A stretch of DNA of 64,000 nucleotides, taken from SG8-32-3 sp964514055 (GTDB lineage: Archaea; Thermoproteota; Bathyarchaeia; Bathyarchaeales; Bathycorpusculaceae). A program made the translations under genes and the position numbers. The notes under the pieces are model-generated. The model worked only from the letters and a program-made list of their open reading frames with translations, searched no databases and was not told the DNA's origin. Below, piece by piece: positions 16,826 to 25,355 of this stretch; position 1 is the first letter of the stretch, and each line of letters starts with the position of its first letter. The stretch is taken from NCBI GenBank assembly GCA_964514055.1, contig CAZEPB010000006.1, positions 1 through 64,000 on the forward strand, in the 5' to 3' direction.

Positions 16826-17623
16826 ATGTTCGAAGTTGAAGCTCCAGACATCGCTGCGAAGGCTCAGCCTGGACAGTTCGTCATAGTTATCGTTGACGAG
16901 AAAGGCGAGCGCATACCGTTAACCATCTGCGGCTACGACAGGGCGAAGGGCACGGTGTCTTTCGCTTTTCACGAGGTCGGCAAAACCACGAAAGAACTCG
17001 GTGTCTTATGTGAAGGTGACTGCTTAGAAAACGTCACTGGACCATTGGGTAATCCTTCAGAGATTAAGAATTACGGAAAAGTCCTATGTGTCGGCGGCAG
17101 CATCATGATTGCGCCGTTGCTGTTGCAGGTTAAAGCCATGAAAGAAGCAGGAAACAGCGTGACCACGGTGTTAGGTGCCAGAATAAAGGATGCGCTGATG
17201 ATGGAGGACGAAGCCAAAGCCATGAGCGACAAGCTGTACATAGCCACGGATGACGGTTCCAAAGGGTATAAGGGCTTAGACTTCTTGAAAGAGTTGCTTA
17301 AGACCGAAAAGTTTGACCATTGCGTCGCCATGGGACCCGTTGTCATGATGAAAACCGTTAGCGAGATAACTAAGCCTTTTGGCATTCCGACGATAATAAC
17401 GGTGACGCCTCTGATGGTTGACGGCATGGGCATGTGCGGCGTCTGCCGAGTTACGGTTGGCGGAGAAATGAAGTTCGGCTGTATTGACGGTCCAGAGTTT
17501 GATGGGCATCAGGTTGATTTTGAAGAGTTGGTTAAGCGTCAGCGTATGTTCCTCCCTGAGGAACGTTTGAGCTCTGTTCTATGGGAAATAGGAGGTTGTA
17601 AGTGTGGCAGAAACAAAGCCTAA
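16826..17623 (+). CDS. NfnA-like ferredoxin:NAD(P) oxidoreductase FAD/[2Fe-2S] subunit, apparent 5' frameshift
   Basis: 265 visible residues of the NfnA/sulfide dehydrogenase beta family: FAD-binding PGQFVIVIVDEKGERIPLTI, NAD-binding VLCVGGSIMIAPLLLQ, and the [2Fe-2S] segment DGMGMCGVCRVTVGG ... CIDGPEFDGH. With NfnB it carries out electron bifurcation between NADPH, NADH and ferredoxin. The ATG at 16826 is internal to the family fold. Upstream, the same frame encodes the expected N-terminus TYEIVATKELAPKEK but has no start codon. An ATG overlapping the previous stop (16776) is one base out of frame. A single missing base in the A-run at 16779-16781 would restore a full-length protein. Confidence 0.85.
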   Translation: MFEVEAPDIAAKAQPGQFVIVIVDEKGERIPLTICGYDRAKGTVSFAFHEVGKTTKELGVLCEGDCLENVTGPLGNPSEIKNYGKVLCVGGSIMIAPLLLQVKAMKEAGNSVTTVLGARIKDALMMEDEAKAMSDKLYIATDDGSKGYKGLDFLKELLKTEKFDHCVAMGPVVMMKTVSEITKPFGIPTIITVTPLMVDGMGMCGVCRVTVGGEMKFGCIDGPEFDGHQVDFEELVKRQRMFLPEERLSSVLWEIGGCKCGRNKA

Positions 17624-19019
17624 ACCTAAGCCGAAGATAAAGAAAGAATCCGTTGAGATGCCTAAGCAGAAGCCTAAAGAACGCGTTAAAAACTTTAACG
17701 AAGTCGCGTTAGGCTACACTGAAGAGCAAGCTATCGAAGAGGCTAACCGTTGTCTACAATGCGTTAAGCCTCAGTGTGTGGGTGGCTGTCCTGTGGAAGT
17801 GCCCATCCCCGAATTCATCAAATGTATCAAAGAAGGAAAATATGCTGAGGGCATAGCTATGATAAAGGATAAAAACGCTTTGCCCGCGGTGTGCGGTCGT
17901 GTTTGCCCGCAAGAGGAACAGTGCCAGGTAAACTGTGTTGTCGGAAGAATCGGTGAACCCGTTAGCATTGGACGCTTGGAACGGTACTTGGCTGATTGGG
18001 AACGTGAACATGGTTTTCAGCTGCCTGAAAAAGCCAAGCCCACGGGCAAAAAAGTAGCCGTTGTCGGCGCTGGTCCAGCTGGGCTTACGGCTGCGGCTGA
18101 TTTGATTAAGCTTGGTCACGAAGTAGTTATGTTTGAGGCGCTTCACCTGCCTGGCGGCGTCTTGGTTTATGGCATTCCAGAATTTCGTTTACCCAAAGTC
18201 ATAGTTCGAAATGAAGTGGCTTACATCGAAAAACTAGGCGTCGATTTACGCGTGGGCAATATGGTCGGCAGGATGCACACTATTCCTGAGCTAATGAAAA
18301 ACGGGTTCGACGCTGTATTCATTGGTTCAGGTGCTGGGTTGCCTCAGTTTATGGGTATTCCAGGGGAGAATTTAGGCGGCATCTACTCCGCCAACGAGTT
18401 TCTGATTCGCGTTAACCTCATGAAGTCCTACAAGTTTCCCGAGTACGACACGCCGCTGCGCTTAGGCAAACATGTTGTGGTCATCGGCGGCGGCAACGTA
18501 GCCATGGACTGCGCGCGAAGCTCAATGCGGCTTGGCGCTGACGTGTGCCTGCTTTACAGGCGTTCACGCGAAGAGTTGCCTGCTAGGCACGAGGAAATTG
18601 AGAACGCCGAGGAAGAAGGCTTAGTATGCAGGTTCCTGGCAGCACCGTTGAAGTTTATCGGCGATGAGAAAGGCTGGGTTAAAGCCATGGAATGCCAAGC
18701 CATGGAGCTTGGGCAGCCAGACGCTTCGGGAAGACGCAGACCAATACCAATCAAAGGTTCAGAGTTTACGATGGAAACTGATACTGTCATCATCGCCATC
18801 GGGCAGACTCCTAACCCGATTATTCAGCGGACCACCGAGGGCTTGGAGGCTAATCCGAGACGCGGCACAATAATTGTTGACGAAAACGGCAAAACAAGCT
18901 TGGAAGGCGTTTACGCAGGCGGCGACGTAGCCACAGGCGCCGCAACCGTTATCAGCGCCATGGGCATGGGCAAGACCGCAGCCAAAGCCATACACGAATA
19001 CTTGACGAACAAGAAATAG
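17604..19019 (+). CDS. NfnB-like NADPH-dependent oxidoreductase (glutamate synthase small subunit family)
   Basis: 471 residues starting at GTG 17604, inside the end of nfnA (20-base overlap), with GGAGGTT upstream. After a Lys/Pro-rich tail, the N-terminal Fe-S domain shows CLQCVKPQCVGGCPVEVPIPEF and CGRVCPQEEQCQVNCV. The FAD site GAGPAGLTAAADL follows at about 152, GGGNVAMDCARSSMRLG marks NADPH binding, and YAGGDVATGAATVISAMGMGK closes the FAD domain. It is the large subunit of Nfn/sulfide dehydrogenase; the homologous GltD would need a glutamate synthase partner, which is absent here. Confidence 0.88.
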   Translation: MAETKPKPKPKIKKESVEMPKQKPKERVKNFNEVALGYTEEQAIEEANRCLQCVKPQCVGGCPVEVPIPEFIKCIKEGKYAEGIAMIKDKNALPAVCGRVCPQEEQCQVNCVVGRIGEPVSIGRLERYLADWEREHGFQLPEKAKPTGKKVAVVGAGPAGLTAAADLIKLGHEVVMFEALHLPGGVLVYGIPEFRLPKVIVRNEVAYIEKLGVDLRVGNMVGRMHTIPELMKNGFDAVFIGSGAGLPQFMGIPGENLGGIYSANEFLIRVNLMKSYKFPEYDTPLRLGKHVVVIGGGNVAMDCARSSMRLGADVCLLYRRSREELPARHEEIENAEEEGLVCRFLAAPLKFIGDEKGWVKAMECQAMELGQPDASGRRRPIPIKGSEFTMETDTVIIAIGQTPNPIIQRTTEGLEANPRRGTIIVDENGKTSLEGVYAGGDVATGAATVISAMGMGKTAAKAIHEYLTNKK

Positions 19020-19035
19020 GCGTGTAACTGATAGT

Positions 19036-19076
19036 CTCTGTCGGGTCTACCCCCTCCCTTTTATATATATTGAACG
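19036..19076 (-). repeat. Dispersed TATA-containing element, copy 3 (long-G subtype)
   Basis: On the minus strand: TTCAA, then TATATATAAAAGGGAGGGGG, then TAGACCCGACAGAGACTA. It points back towards the 3' end of nfnB, where no minus-strand gene exists, so it is not an mRNA promoter for any visible gene. Confidence 0.75.
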
Positions 19077-19205
19077 TCAGTGTAGAACCTGTTTTTCACG
19101 CTGTGGTTTCCTATTCAAACGCGGCGTGGCTTTTCTTTGGGAAACACGTAACTTTATGAGTGTCTGCAAAACTATGATAAAAGTTATAGCAGCATGTAGT
19201 GCGGT

Positions 19206-19907
19206 GTGACAGTGCTTCCGTCGATGAGAAAGTTTGACTTCGGAAGAGAATTACTCAAGATAATAGCAATCGTGACTATGGTTATAGACCACGTTGGCAG
19301 GATTCTTTATCCTGACCTCTTATTTCTCCAAGTTATCGGCAGGCTTTCCTTTCCCTTATTCGCTTACCTCATAGTGTTAGGAGTAGAAAGCACGAAGAAA
19401 CCGCGAAAATACGTGATCACGCTTCTTATTTTCGCCCTGATTTCTCAGGTTCCCTATTTTCTGGCTTTCGGAATCCAGCCTTTTGAACGGCTAAACATAC
19501 TTTTCTCGCTGTTTCTATCTGCCGTGACCATATACTATTACAACAAGAGAAGTATGCTGGCGTTCATTCCCTTGCTGCTTTCAATTTTTTTGATGACTGA
19601 AGGAAGCTACTATGTGGTGTTGACCGCGGTGGGCATGAAGCTTCTAAAGGACATTCCGAAACTCGGTATTCTCGCTTTGGTCGCTCTCAATCTTCAATTC
19701 CTGTTTATCTCCGACGTTGGAAGCCAAATCCAAATACTGGCTCTTTTTGCGGTGCCGCTGGTGTTTCTTCACATAAAGGGCAAGTTAAAAAAGGAAATTC
19801 TTATTCCCGAAAACTCTCTTGCTTACTCGATCAGGAAATACTTTTTCTATGCTTTTTATCCGCTTCATTTGGCGTTGCTGTATTTAATAACACTGTATTT
19901 CTTCTGA
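19206..19907 (+). CDS. TraX-like integral membrane protein
   Basis: 233 residues resembling the TraX family, membrane proteins named after the F-pilin N-acetyltransferase but widespread in genomes without plasmids. Visible hallmarks: KIIAIVTMVIDHVGRIL at the start, IGRLSFPLFAYLIVLGVESTKKPRKYV, LISQVPYFLAF, RLNILFSLFL, and an end segment YAFYPLHLALLYLI. About seven helices. The start could be GTG 19206 or ATG 19224; a TATA-like ATAAAAGTTATAG lies near 19177. Probably an acyltransferase for a surface component; the substrate is unknown. Confidence 0.7.
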   Translation: MTVLPSMRKFDFGRELLKIIAIVTMVIDHVGRILYPDLLFLQVIGRLSFPLFAYLIVLGVESTKKPRKYVITLLIFALISQVPYFLAFGIQPFERLNILFSLFLSAVTIYYYNKRSMLAFIPLLLSIFLMTEGSYYVVLTAVGMKLLKDIPKLGILALVALNLQFLFISDVGSQIQILALFAVPLVFLHIKGKLKKEILIPENSLAYSIRKYFFYAFYPLHLALLYLITLYFF

Positions 19908-19973
19908 GCACACACTCTCACCGATTTTCGATAAGTGTTATTACTCCTACCTCACGATTTACTGGTAAGGTTC

Positions 19974-21635
19974 GTGTTTCCTGTGCAAGAGGAGAATAAG
20001 CCTTGGTTTAGCTCGTGGCCAAAAGATGTACCCAGAAACCTCGCATATCCAAAGGTGCCACTGCACGCGGTTCTTGAAAAGACGGCGAAAGAGCATCCTG
20101 AAAAAGTCGCCATAGCCTACAGTGAAAGGGAAATCACTTACGCCGAGTTGGACTCGCTTTCCAACAAGTTCGCAGGAGCGCTTGCAGCCTTAGGCGTCAA
20201 AAAAGGCGACAGGGTTGCGGTTTTTCTGCCCAACATTCCCCAGTTCGTAATCGCGTATTACGGTGTTCTTAAGGCTGGCGCCGTTTTAACCGCCATAAGC
20301 CCCCTGCACAAGGAACGCGAGGTGGTGTATCAGCTTGGTGACTCCGAAGCTGAAACCATAGTCGCTTTAGACTTGCTTTACCCAATCGTGGAGAAGGTTT
20401 GGGGGAAAACCAAGCTGAAGAACGTCGTGGTTACCAGCGCGGAAGACTACGCATCTAAAACCGCCGTTTCGTCCAGTAGAGTTTGGCAGAAACCAAGTGT
20501 CTATTCTTTTCAAGAGTTACTTACGGAAAAAGGGGCTGAGCCGCCGAACGTGCACATAAACCCTGAAGAAGATTTGGCTGCTTTACAGTACACGGGCGGT
20601 ACAACGGGCACAGCCAAAGGTGCCATGCTGACCCACCTGAACTTGGTCTCAAACGCCGTTGCCTTCGCGGCTTGGATAAAAGGCACCACAGACGAAACGT
20701 TTCTAGTCGCTTTGCCGCTGTTTCACATTTACGGCATGACCACCAGCATGAACGTGCCCATAAGCCTAGCGGCAAAAATGGTGCTGCTCCCCAAATTCGA
20801 CCCAGCAGCAGTCTTAGAAACAATCCAGCGGCACAGGGTCGCGGTTTTCTGCGGCGTCCCCACCATGTACTCGGTACTGCTGGGTAACCCTGAGCTGGGC
20901 AGGTTCGACTTGACAAGCATTCGCGTCTGCATCTCGGGCGCGTCGCCGCTTCCCCCGCAAGTCCAGAAGAAATTCATGGAAATCACAAGTGGGTTCCTCG
21001 CGGAAGGCTACGGCTTGACCGAAGCGTCGCCCGTCACGCACTGCAACCCCGTGGACAAGACCATGCGCACGGTGCGAGTAGGCTCAATCGGCTTGCCGCT
21101 GCCAGACACGGACGCCCGAATCGTGGATGTGAAAACTGGCGAGAAAACGCTTGAGGCTGGCGAAACAGGCGAACTCACCGTCAAAGGACCCCAAGTGATG
21201 AAAGGCTATTGGCGAAAGCCAGAAGAAACCGCCATTGTCCTTCGTGGCGGGTGGCTGCTCACGGGCGACATCGCAAAAATGGACCAAGATGGCTACTTCT
21301 ACATCACTGACCGCAAGAAAGACCTCATCAAATACAAGGATTACAGCGTGTACCCACGCGAACTGGAAGACGTGCTTTATGAGCATCCTGCGGTGAAGCT
21401 TTGCGCCGTAGTTGGTAAGCCCGCGCCTGTGGTGGGCGAGGTTCCGAAAGCCTTCATAGTTCTGAAAGACAGCGCCAAAGCCACGGAAGAGGAAATTATG
21501 GCGTTCGTCAAGGAGAAAGTTGCTCCGTACAAGGCTGTGCGCGAAGTGGAGTTCAGACAAGCGCTGCCAATAAGCGCCGCAGGCAAAGTTCTCAGGCGAG
21601 CGTTGCAGGAAGAAGAGAAAAGAAAAACCCTGTAA
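19974..21635 (+). CDS. Long-chain acyl-CoA synthetase-like AMP-forming ligase
   Basis: About 553 residues of the ANL superfamily, which activates a carboxylic acid as acyl-AMP and then forms the CoA thioester. Motifs in order: ALQYTGGTTGTAKGAMLTH (phosphate loop), GYGLTEAS, TGDIAKMDQDGYFYITDRKKDLIK (hinge with Asp/Arg), and the C-terminal catalytic Lys in SAAGKVLRRAL. The conserved protein starts around EENKPWFSSWPKDVPRNLAYP, so one of the GTG codons at 19974 or 19983 is the likely start rather than the GTG at 19935. The acid substrate cannot be told from the sequence. Confidence 0.85.
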   Translation: MFPVQEENKPWFSSWPKDVPRNLAYPKVPLHAVLEKTAKEHPEKVAIAYSEREITYAELDSLSNKFAGALAALGVKKGDRVAVFLPNIPQFVIAYYGVLKAGAVLTAISPLHKEREVVYQLGDSEAETIVALDLLYPIVEKVWGKTKLKNVVVTSAEDYASKTAVSSSRVWQKPSVYSFQELLTEKGAEPPNVHINPEEDLAALQYTGGTTGTAKGAMLTHLNLVSNAVAFAAWIKGTTDETFLVALPLFHIYGMTTSMNVPISLAAKMVLLPKFDPAAVLETIQRHRVAVFCGVPTMYSVLLGNPELGRFDLTSIRVCISGASPLPPQVQKKFMEITSGFLAEGYGLTEASPVTHCNPVDKTMRTVRVGSIGLPLPDTDARIVDVKTGEKTLEAGETGELTVKGPQVMKGYWRKPEETAIVLRGGWLLTGDIAKMDQDGYFYITDRKKDLIKYKDYSVYPRELEDVLYEHPAVKLCAVVGKPAPVVGEVPKAFIVLKDSAKATEEEIMAFVKEKVAPYKAVREVEFRQALPISAAGKVLRRALQEEEKRKTL

Positions 21636-21694
21636 ATCGGGTCGAAACGTATAAGAGAACTTCGCTCCCTCTGTTTTAGAGATGGCGCTTACAA

Positions 21695-23974
21695 TTGCGT
21701 GTTAAAATCAACGTTACAGGCATCGTTCAAGGCGTCGGCTTTCGTCCCTTCGTTTACCGCGTAGCAGTGCGAAACAGGTTGGCGGGTTACGTGCGCAACC
21801 GTGGCGACGCAGGAGTAGAAATCCTCTTAGAAGGCAATGAGCAAAGCATCCAGAATTTTCTGCGTGACCTGAAAGAGAAAAAACCCCCATTAGCCCAAAT
21901 CCACAACGTAATTACCAGAACGCTCACAGGCAAAAATGAACACGAAAAATTTACCATCTACAAAAGTTCCGAAGAAACAGAGCTTTCAGGCTCGGTTATC
22001 CCGCCAGACATCGCCATCTGCGACGACTGCCTGCGAGAACTGCGCGACCCGAAAGACCACCGGTTCGAGTATTTCTTCATCACCTGCACAAATTGCGGTC
22101 CCCGCTTTACCATCATCGAGCGTTTGCCGTACGACCGCGAAAACACCACCATGCGCGAGTTCCCGATGTGCAGCTTCTGCCAGAAAGAGTACAGTGACCC
22201 GCTGAACAGGCGCTTTCACGCGCAAACCGTGGCGTGCCCCACGTGCGGTCCCAAAGCTTACTTGACAACAAGCAGCGGCGAACAGGTTCAGCACGCAGAC
22301 CCCGTGCGCGAAGCTGGAAAACTGCTCAATGAAGGCGCAATCTTAGCCGTAAAAGGCTACGGCGGCTTCCACGTTGCCGCGTCCACAACCAGAGACGAGC
22401 CATTACAGGCACTTCGAAGAGCGAAGCACAGAAAAGCCAAACCCTTCGCCATCATGGCTCGCAGCTTGGAAGCGGCAAAATCTTTCGCCGAAGTAACTTC
22501 GAAGGAAGAAGCGCTGCTCACTTCTTACGCGCGTCCGATAGTGCTGCTCAACAAGCGTGGCGATTACAGCCTTTCGCCGCTGGTGGCGCCTGACCTGCAC
22601 AACGTCGGCGTGATGCTGCCCTACACCGGGTTGCATTACATGCTCTTCGACCGCGTGGACGACAAGGCGTTCGTGATGACCAGCGCGAATCCGCCTAACC
22701 AACCCATCGTAAAGGATAACGACGAAGCCCTGCGCACGCTGGGCAACACGGTGGATTATTTCCTGTTTCACAACCGCAAAATCGCCTATCGCTGCGACGA
22801 CTCCGTAATGCGCGTCCACGGCACCCAGCAGTCGTTTATCAGGCGAAGCCGAGGCTACGCGCCCGCACCCCTGATGCTGAAGGAAAAAGCCCGGCGCTGC
22901 GTCGTAGGCTTAGGCGGCGAACTCAACAATACGTCGTGCGTTCTGTTCGAGAACAAGGCGTTCATCAGCCAGCACTTAGGCGACGTGGAAAACATCGAAA
23001 CCCGAGCGTTCCTCCAAGAAGCCACAAACCACCTGATTCGCCTGACCAACAGCCGCGTGGAAGCCGTAGCCTGCGATTTGCATCCGAAATTCACAACCAC
23101 CGCTCTCGCGAGGGAGCTGGCGGAAGCGAACGGTTGGCACATCATCCAAGTGCAGCACCACCACGCCCACGTGGCGGCGTTGATGATGGAACACGCAGTA
23201 AACGAGATAGTCGGCGTAACTTGTGACGGCTATGGGTACGGCGTTGACGGCGGCGCGTGGGGCGGCGAAATCCTGCTTTGCACCCGTGAGTCCGCGGGGT
23301 TCAAGCGGTTAGCGCATCTGGAAAAGCAGCCTTTGCTCGGCGGAGACGTGGCTACCCGTTACCCATTGCGCATAGCGGCGGGAATTCTAAGCAAAAAAGT
23401 AAACGTTGCAGACTGGCTTCGTGAGCACAGCGGGCATTTGCCTCACGGCGAAACCGAGGCGAAACTGATCCTTCAACAGTTGCAAAAAGGCGTCGGTGTC
23501 ACTGAAACCACGAGTTGCGGCAGGGTCTTAGACGCGGTTGCCGCTGTCCTCGGCGTGTGTTATGAGCGCACTTATGAAGGTGAGCCAGCCATGAAGCTGG
23601 AATCCGCCGCCATAAACGGCAAAGACGTGCTGAACATGAAGCCCATAACAGATGGTGACGTGTTGGACACGACGCAGATGCTTCTGGCGGTGTTTGAGAA
23701 TCTCGGCAAGGTGCCTGTTGCGGATTTGGCTTATTCCGCTCACGCTTACTTAGCCCGAGGCTTGGCTTCCTTAGCCGTACAGAAGGCGTTGGAACACGGC
23801 GTCAAAGCCTTGGGTTTTTCGGGCGGCACTGCCTCCAACTGGATACTGTCTGATGTCATGCGGCGGACGGTGGAGGCTGCGGGTTTGCGGTTTCTGGTTC
23901 ATGAGGCTGTTCCTCCAGGTGACGGCGGCGTCTCTTTTGGGCAGGCGGTTGTAGGTGGTTTTTTCAGGTTTTAG
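21695..23974 (+). CDS. hypF: Carbamoyltransferase HypF
   Basis: 759 residues, full length, starting at TTG 21695. Domains: acylphosphatase-like (residues 1-90, GIVQGVGFRPFVYR), two zinc-finger pairs (CDDCLREL ... CTNCGPRF; CSFCQKEY ... CPTCGP), a YrdC-like domain (about 205-385) and a Kae1-like domain with QHHHAHVAALMMEH and CDGYGYGVDGGAWGGE. HypF uses carbamoyl phosphate and ATP to carbamoylate the C-terminal Cys of HypE, the source of the CN ligands of [NiFe] hydrogenases. First gene of a hypF-hypC-hypD run. Confidence 0.95.
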   Translation: MRVKINVTGIVQGVGFRPFVYRVAVRNRLAGYVRNRGDAGVEILLEGNEQSIQNFLRDLKEKKPPLAQIHNVITRTLTGKNEHEKFTIYKSSEETELSGSVIPPDIAICDDCLRELRDPKDHRFEYFFITCTNCGPRFTIIERLPYDRENTTMREFPMCSFCQKEYSDPLNRRFHAQTVACPTCGPKAYLTTSSGEQVQHADPVREAGKLLNEGAILAVKGYGGFHVAASTTRDEPLQALRRAKHRKAKPFAIMARSLEAAKSFAEVTSKEEALLTSYARPIVLLNKRGDYSLSPLVAPDLHNVGVMLPYTGLHYMLFDRVDDKAFVMTSANPPNQPIVKDNDEALRTLGNTVDYFLFHNRKIAYRCDDSVMRVHGTQQSFIRRSRGYAPAPLMLKEKARRCVVGLGGELNNTSCVLFENKAFISQHLGDVENIETRAFLQEATNHLIRLTNSRVEAVACDLHPKFTTTALARELAEANGWHIIQVQHHHAHVAALMMEHAVNEIVGVTCDGYGYGVDGGAWGGEILLCTRESAGFKRLAHLEKQPLLGGDVATRYPLRIAAGILSKKVNVADWLREHSGHLPHGETEAKLILQQLQKGVGVTETTSCGRVLDAVAAVLGVCYERTYEGEPAMKLESAAINGKDVLNMKPITDGDVLDTTQMLLAVFENLGKVPVADLAYSAHAYLARGLASLAVQKALEHGVKALGFSGGTASNWILSDVMRRTVEAAGLRFLVHEAVPPGDGGVSFGQAVVGGFFRF

Positions 23975-24023
23975 ACCATACTCTTTTTATCGCCGTTCTT
24001 GCCCGTGTTTATGTTGATACAGC

Positions 24024-24257
24024 ATGTGTTTGGCGATTCCAGCGCGTGTCATGCGCGTAGACGGCGGCAAAGCCCAAGTGGACTTCGGAGAAGGCGTTTT
24101 GCGAGATGTTAATGTGACGCTTGTGGACGCCAAAGTGGGCGAATACGTTTTGGTGCACGCCGGCTACGCCATTCAAATAGTGGATGAGAAAGACGCCTTG
24201 GAAACGTTAGCCTTGTGGAAGGAGATTCTCGCGTTCGAAAAGGAACAGGACAGCTGA
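24024..24257 (+). CDS. hypC: Hydrogenase maturation chaperone HypC
   Basis: 77 residues with the defining N-terminal MCLAIPARV, whose Cys2 binds iron together with HypD, then VDFGEGVLRDVNV and YVLVHAGYAIQIVDEKDA. HypC carries the Fe(CN)2CO unit from HypD to the hydrogenase large subunit. It sits 49 bases after hypF and 6 bases before hypD, so the three are likely one operon. Length is standard for the family. Confidence 0.93.
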   Translation: MCLAIPARVMRVDGGKAQVDFGEGVLRDVNVTLVDAKVGEYVLVHAGYAIQIVDEKDALETLALWKEILAFEKEQDS

Positions 24258-24263
24258 GCGGGA

Positions 24264-25352
24264 ATGGCTGAGAAATTCAGGCTTAGAGACCCAGCGCTGG
24301 CAAAGAATATAGCAAGGAAAATCAGGGAAGTCGCGCCGAAAAACGAAACCGTGAAGTTCTGCCATGTCTGCGGCACCCACGAGTGGACCATAACGCATTA
24401 CGGTTTGCGCAGCCTTCTGCCACGGAACGTTGAGGTCATCGCGGGTCCAGGCTGCCCCGTGTGCATAGTGCCAGCCGCCGAGATTGACGAAGCGGTGCAG
24501 TTAGCCCAAAAAGGCATCGTCATAACGTGTTTCGGCGATGTTCTGCGCGTGCCAGGAAGCCACATGAGCCTGCTGGAGGCGAAGGCAGCGGGCGCGGACG
24601 TCCGCATCGTCTATGGTGTTTCTGACGCGGTTGAAATGGCTCGGCGCGAACAGGATAAGGAGTTCACGTTTTTCGCGGTGGGTTTCGAAACCACTGCGCC
24701 GTCTACAGCGGTTGAGGCGCTTGGGAAGCCACCTGAAAACTTTAGTTTCTTGGTTTCACACCGTTTGATTCCGCCTGCCATGGAACTGTTGCTGGGCGTG
24801 GGCGACCTGCAGATTGACGGATTTATCGCTCCTGGACACGTGAGCGCTATTATTGGCTTGAAGCCGTACGAGCTTTTTCCGCGGGTTTATCGCATGCCCA
24901 CTGTGGTGGCTGGTTTTGAACCCATAGATGTTTTGATGGGAATTTACATGCTTGTGAAGCAGCAGGCTGAAGGCACAGCGCGGCTGGAAAACGAGTACAC
25001 GCGCATAGTGAAGTGGGAAGGAAACCCGAAAGCGCTGGAAATGATGGACAAGGCGTTTGCGGTTACGGGCGGAAACTGGCGCGGTATAGGTAGGCTGCCC
25101 GATTCAGCGTTGAAGCTGCGTGAAGCGCTTGCGGCGTACGATGCGCGTGAGAAGTTCGGCGTTCATGTGGAGCAGGGCAAGGATATTCTGCTTGGCTGCG
25201 AGTGTCACTTGGTGATTATTGGCAAGATTAAGCCTGACGAGTGCCCGATGTTCATGAAGGCTTGCACGCCGCAAAAACCCGTGGGCGCCTGCATGGTGAG
25301 CAGCGAAGGCACCTGCAGAGTCTGGGCCACAACAGCCACTCGTTCCACGTAA
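24264..25352 (+). CDS. hypD: Hydrogenase maturation protein HypD
   Basis: 362 residues with the conserved cysteine motifs: FCHVCGTHEWTI, GPGCPVCIVP, and the late [4Fe-4S] region with CECHLVIIGKIKPDECPMF and ACTPQKPVGACMVSSEGTCRVW. HypD is the scaffold on which the Fe(CN)2CO moiety is built with HypC and HypE. Last gene of the plus-strand hypF-C-D run; its stop is 3 bases from the stop of the convergent hypE. Confidence 0.95.
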   Translation: MAEKFRLRDPALAKNIARKIREVAPKNETVKFCHVCGTHEWTITHYGLRSLLPRNVEVIAGPGCPVCIVPAAEIDEAVQLAQKGIVITCFGDVLRVPGSHMSLLEAKAAGADVRIVYGVSDAVEMARREQDKEFTFFAVGFETTAPSTAVEALGKPPENFSFLVSHRLIPPAMELLLGVGDLQIDGFIAPGHVSAIIGLKPYELFPRVYRMPTVVAGFEPIDVLMGIYMLVKQQAEGTARLENEYTRIVKWEGNPKALEMMDKAFAVTGGNWRGIGRLPDSALKLREALAAYDAREKFGVHVEQGKDILLGCECHLVIIGKIKPDECPMFMKACTPQKPVGACMVSSEGTCRVWATTATRST

Positions 25353-25355
25353 AAG

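Noticed and set aside
21084..21560. Long minus-strand frame inside the acyl-CoA synthetase gene
   Set aside because: It lies opposite a well conserved ANL enzyme with all motifs; the translated product shows no family and is a shadow of a GC-richer gene.
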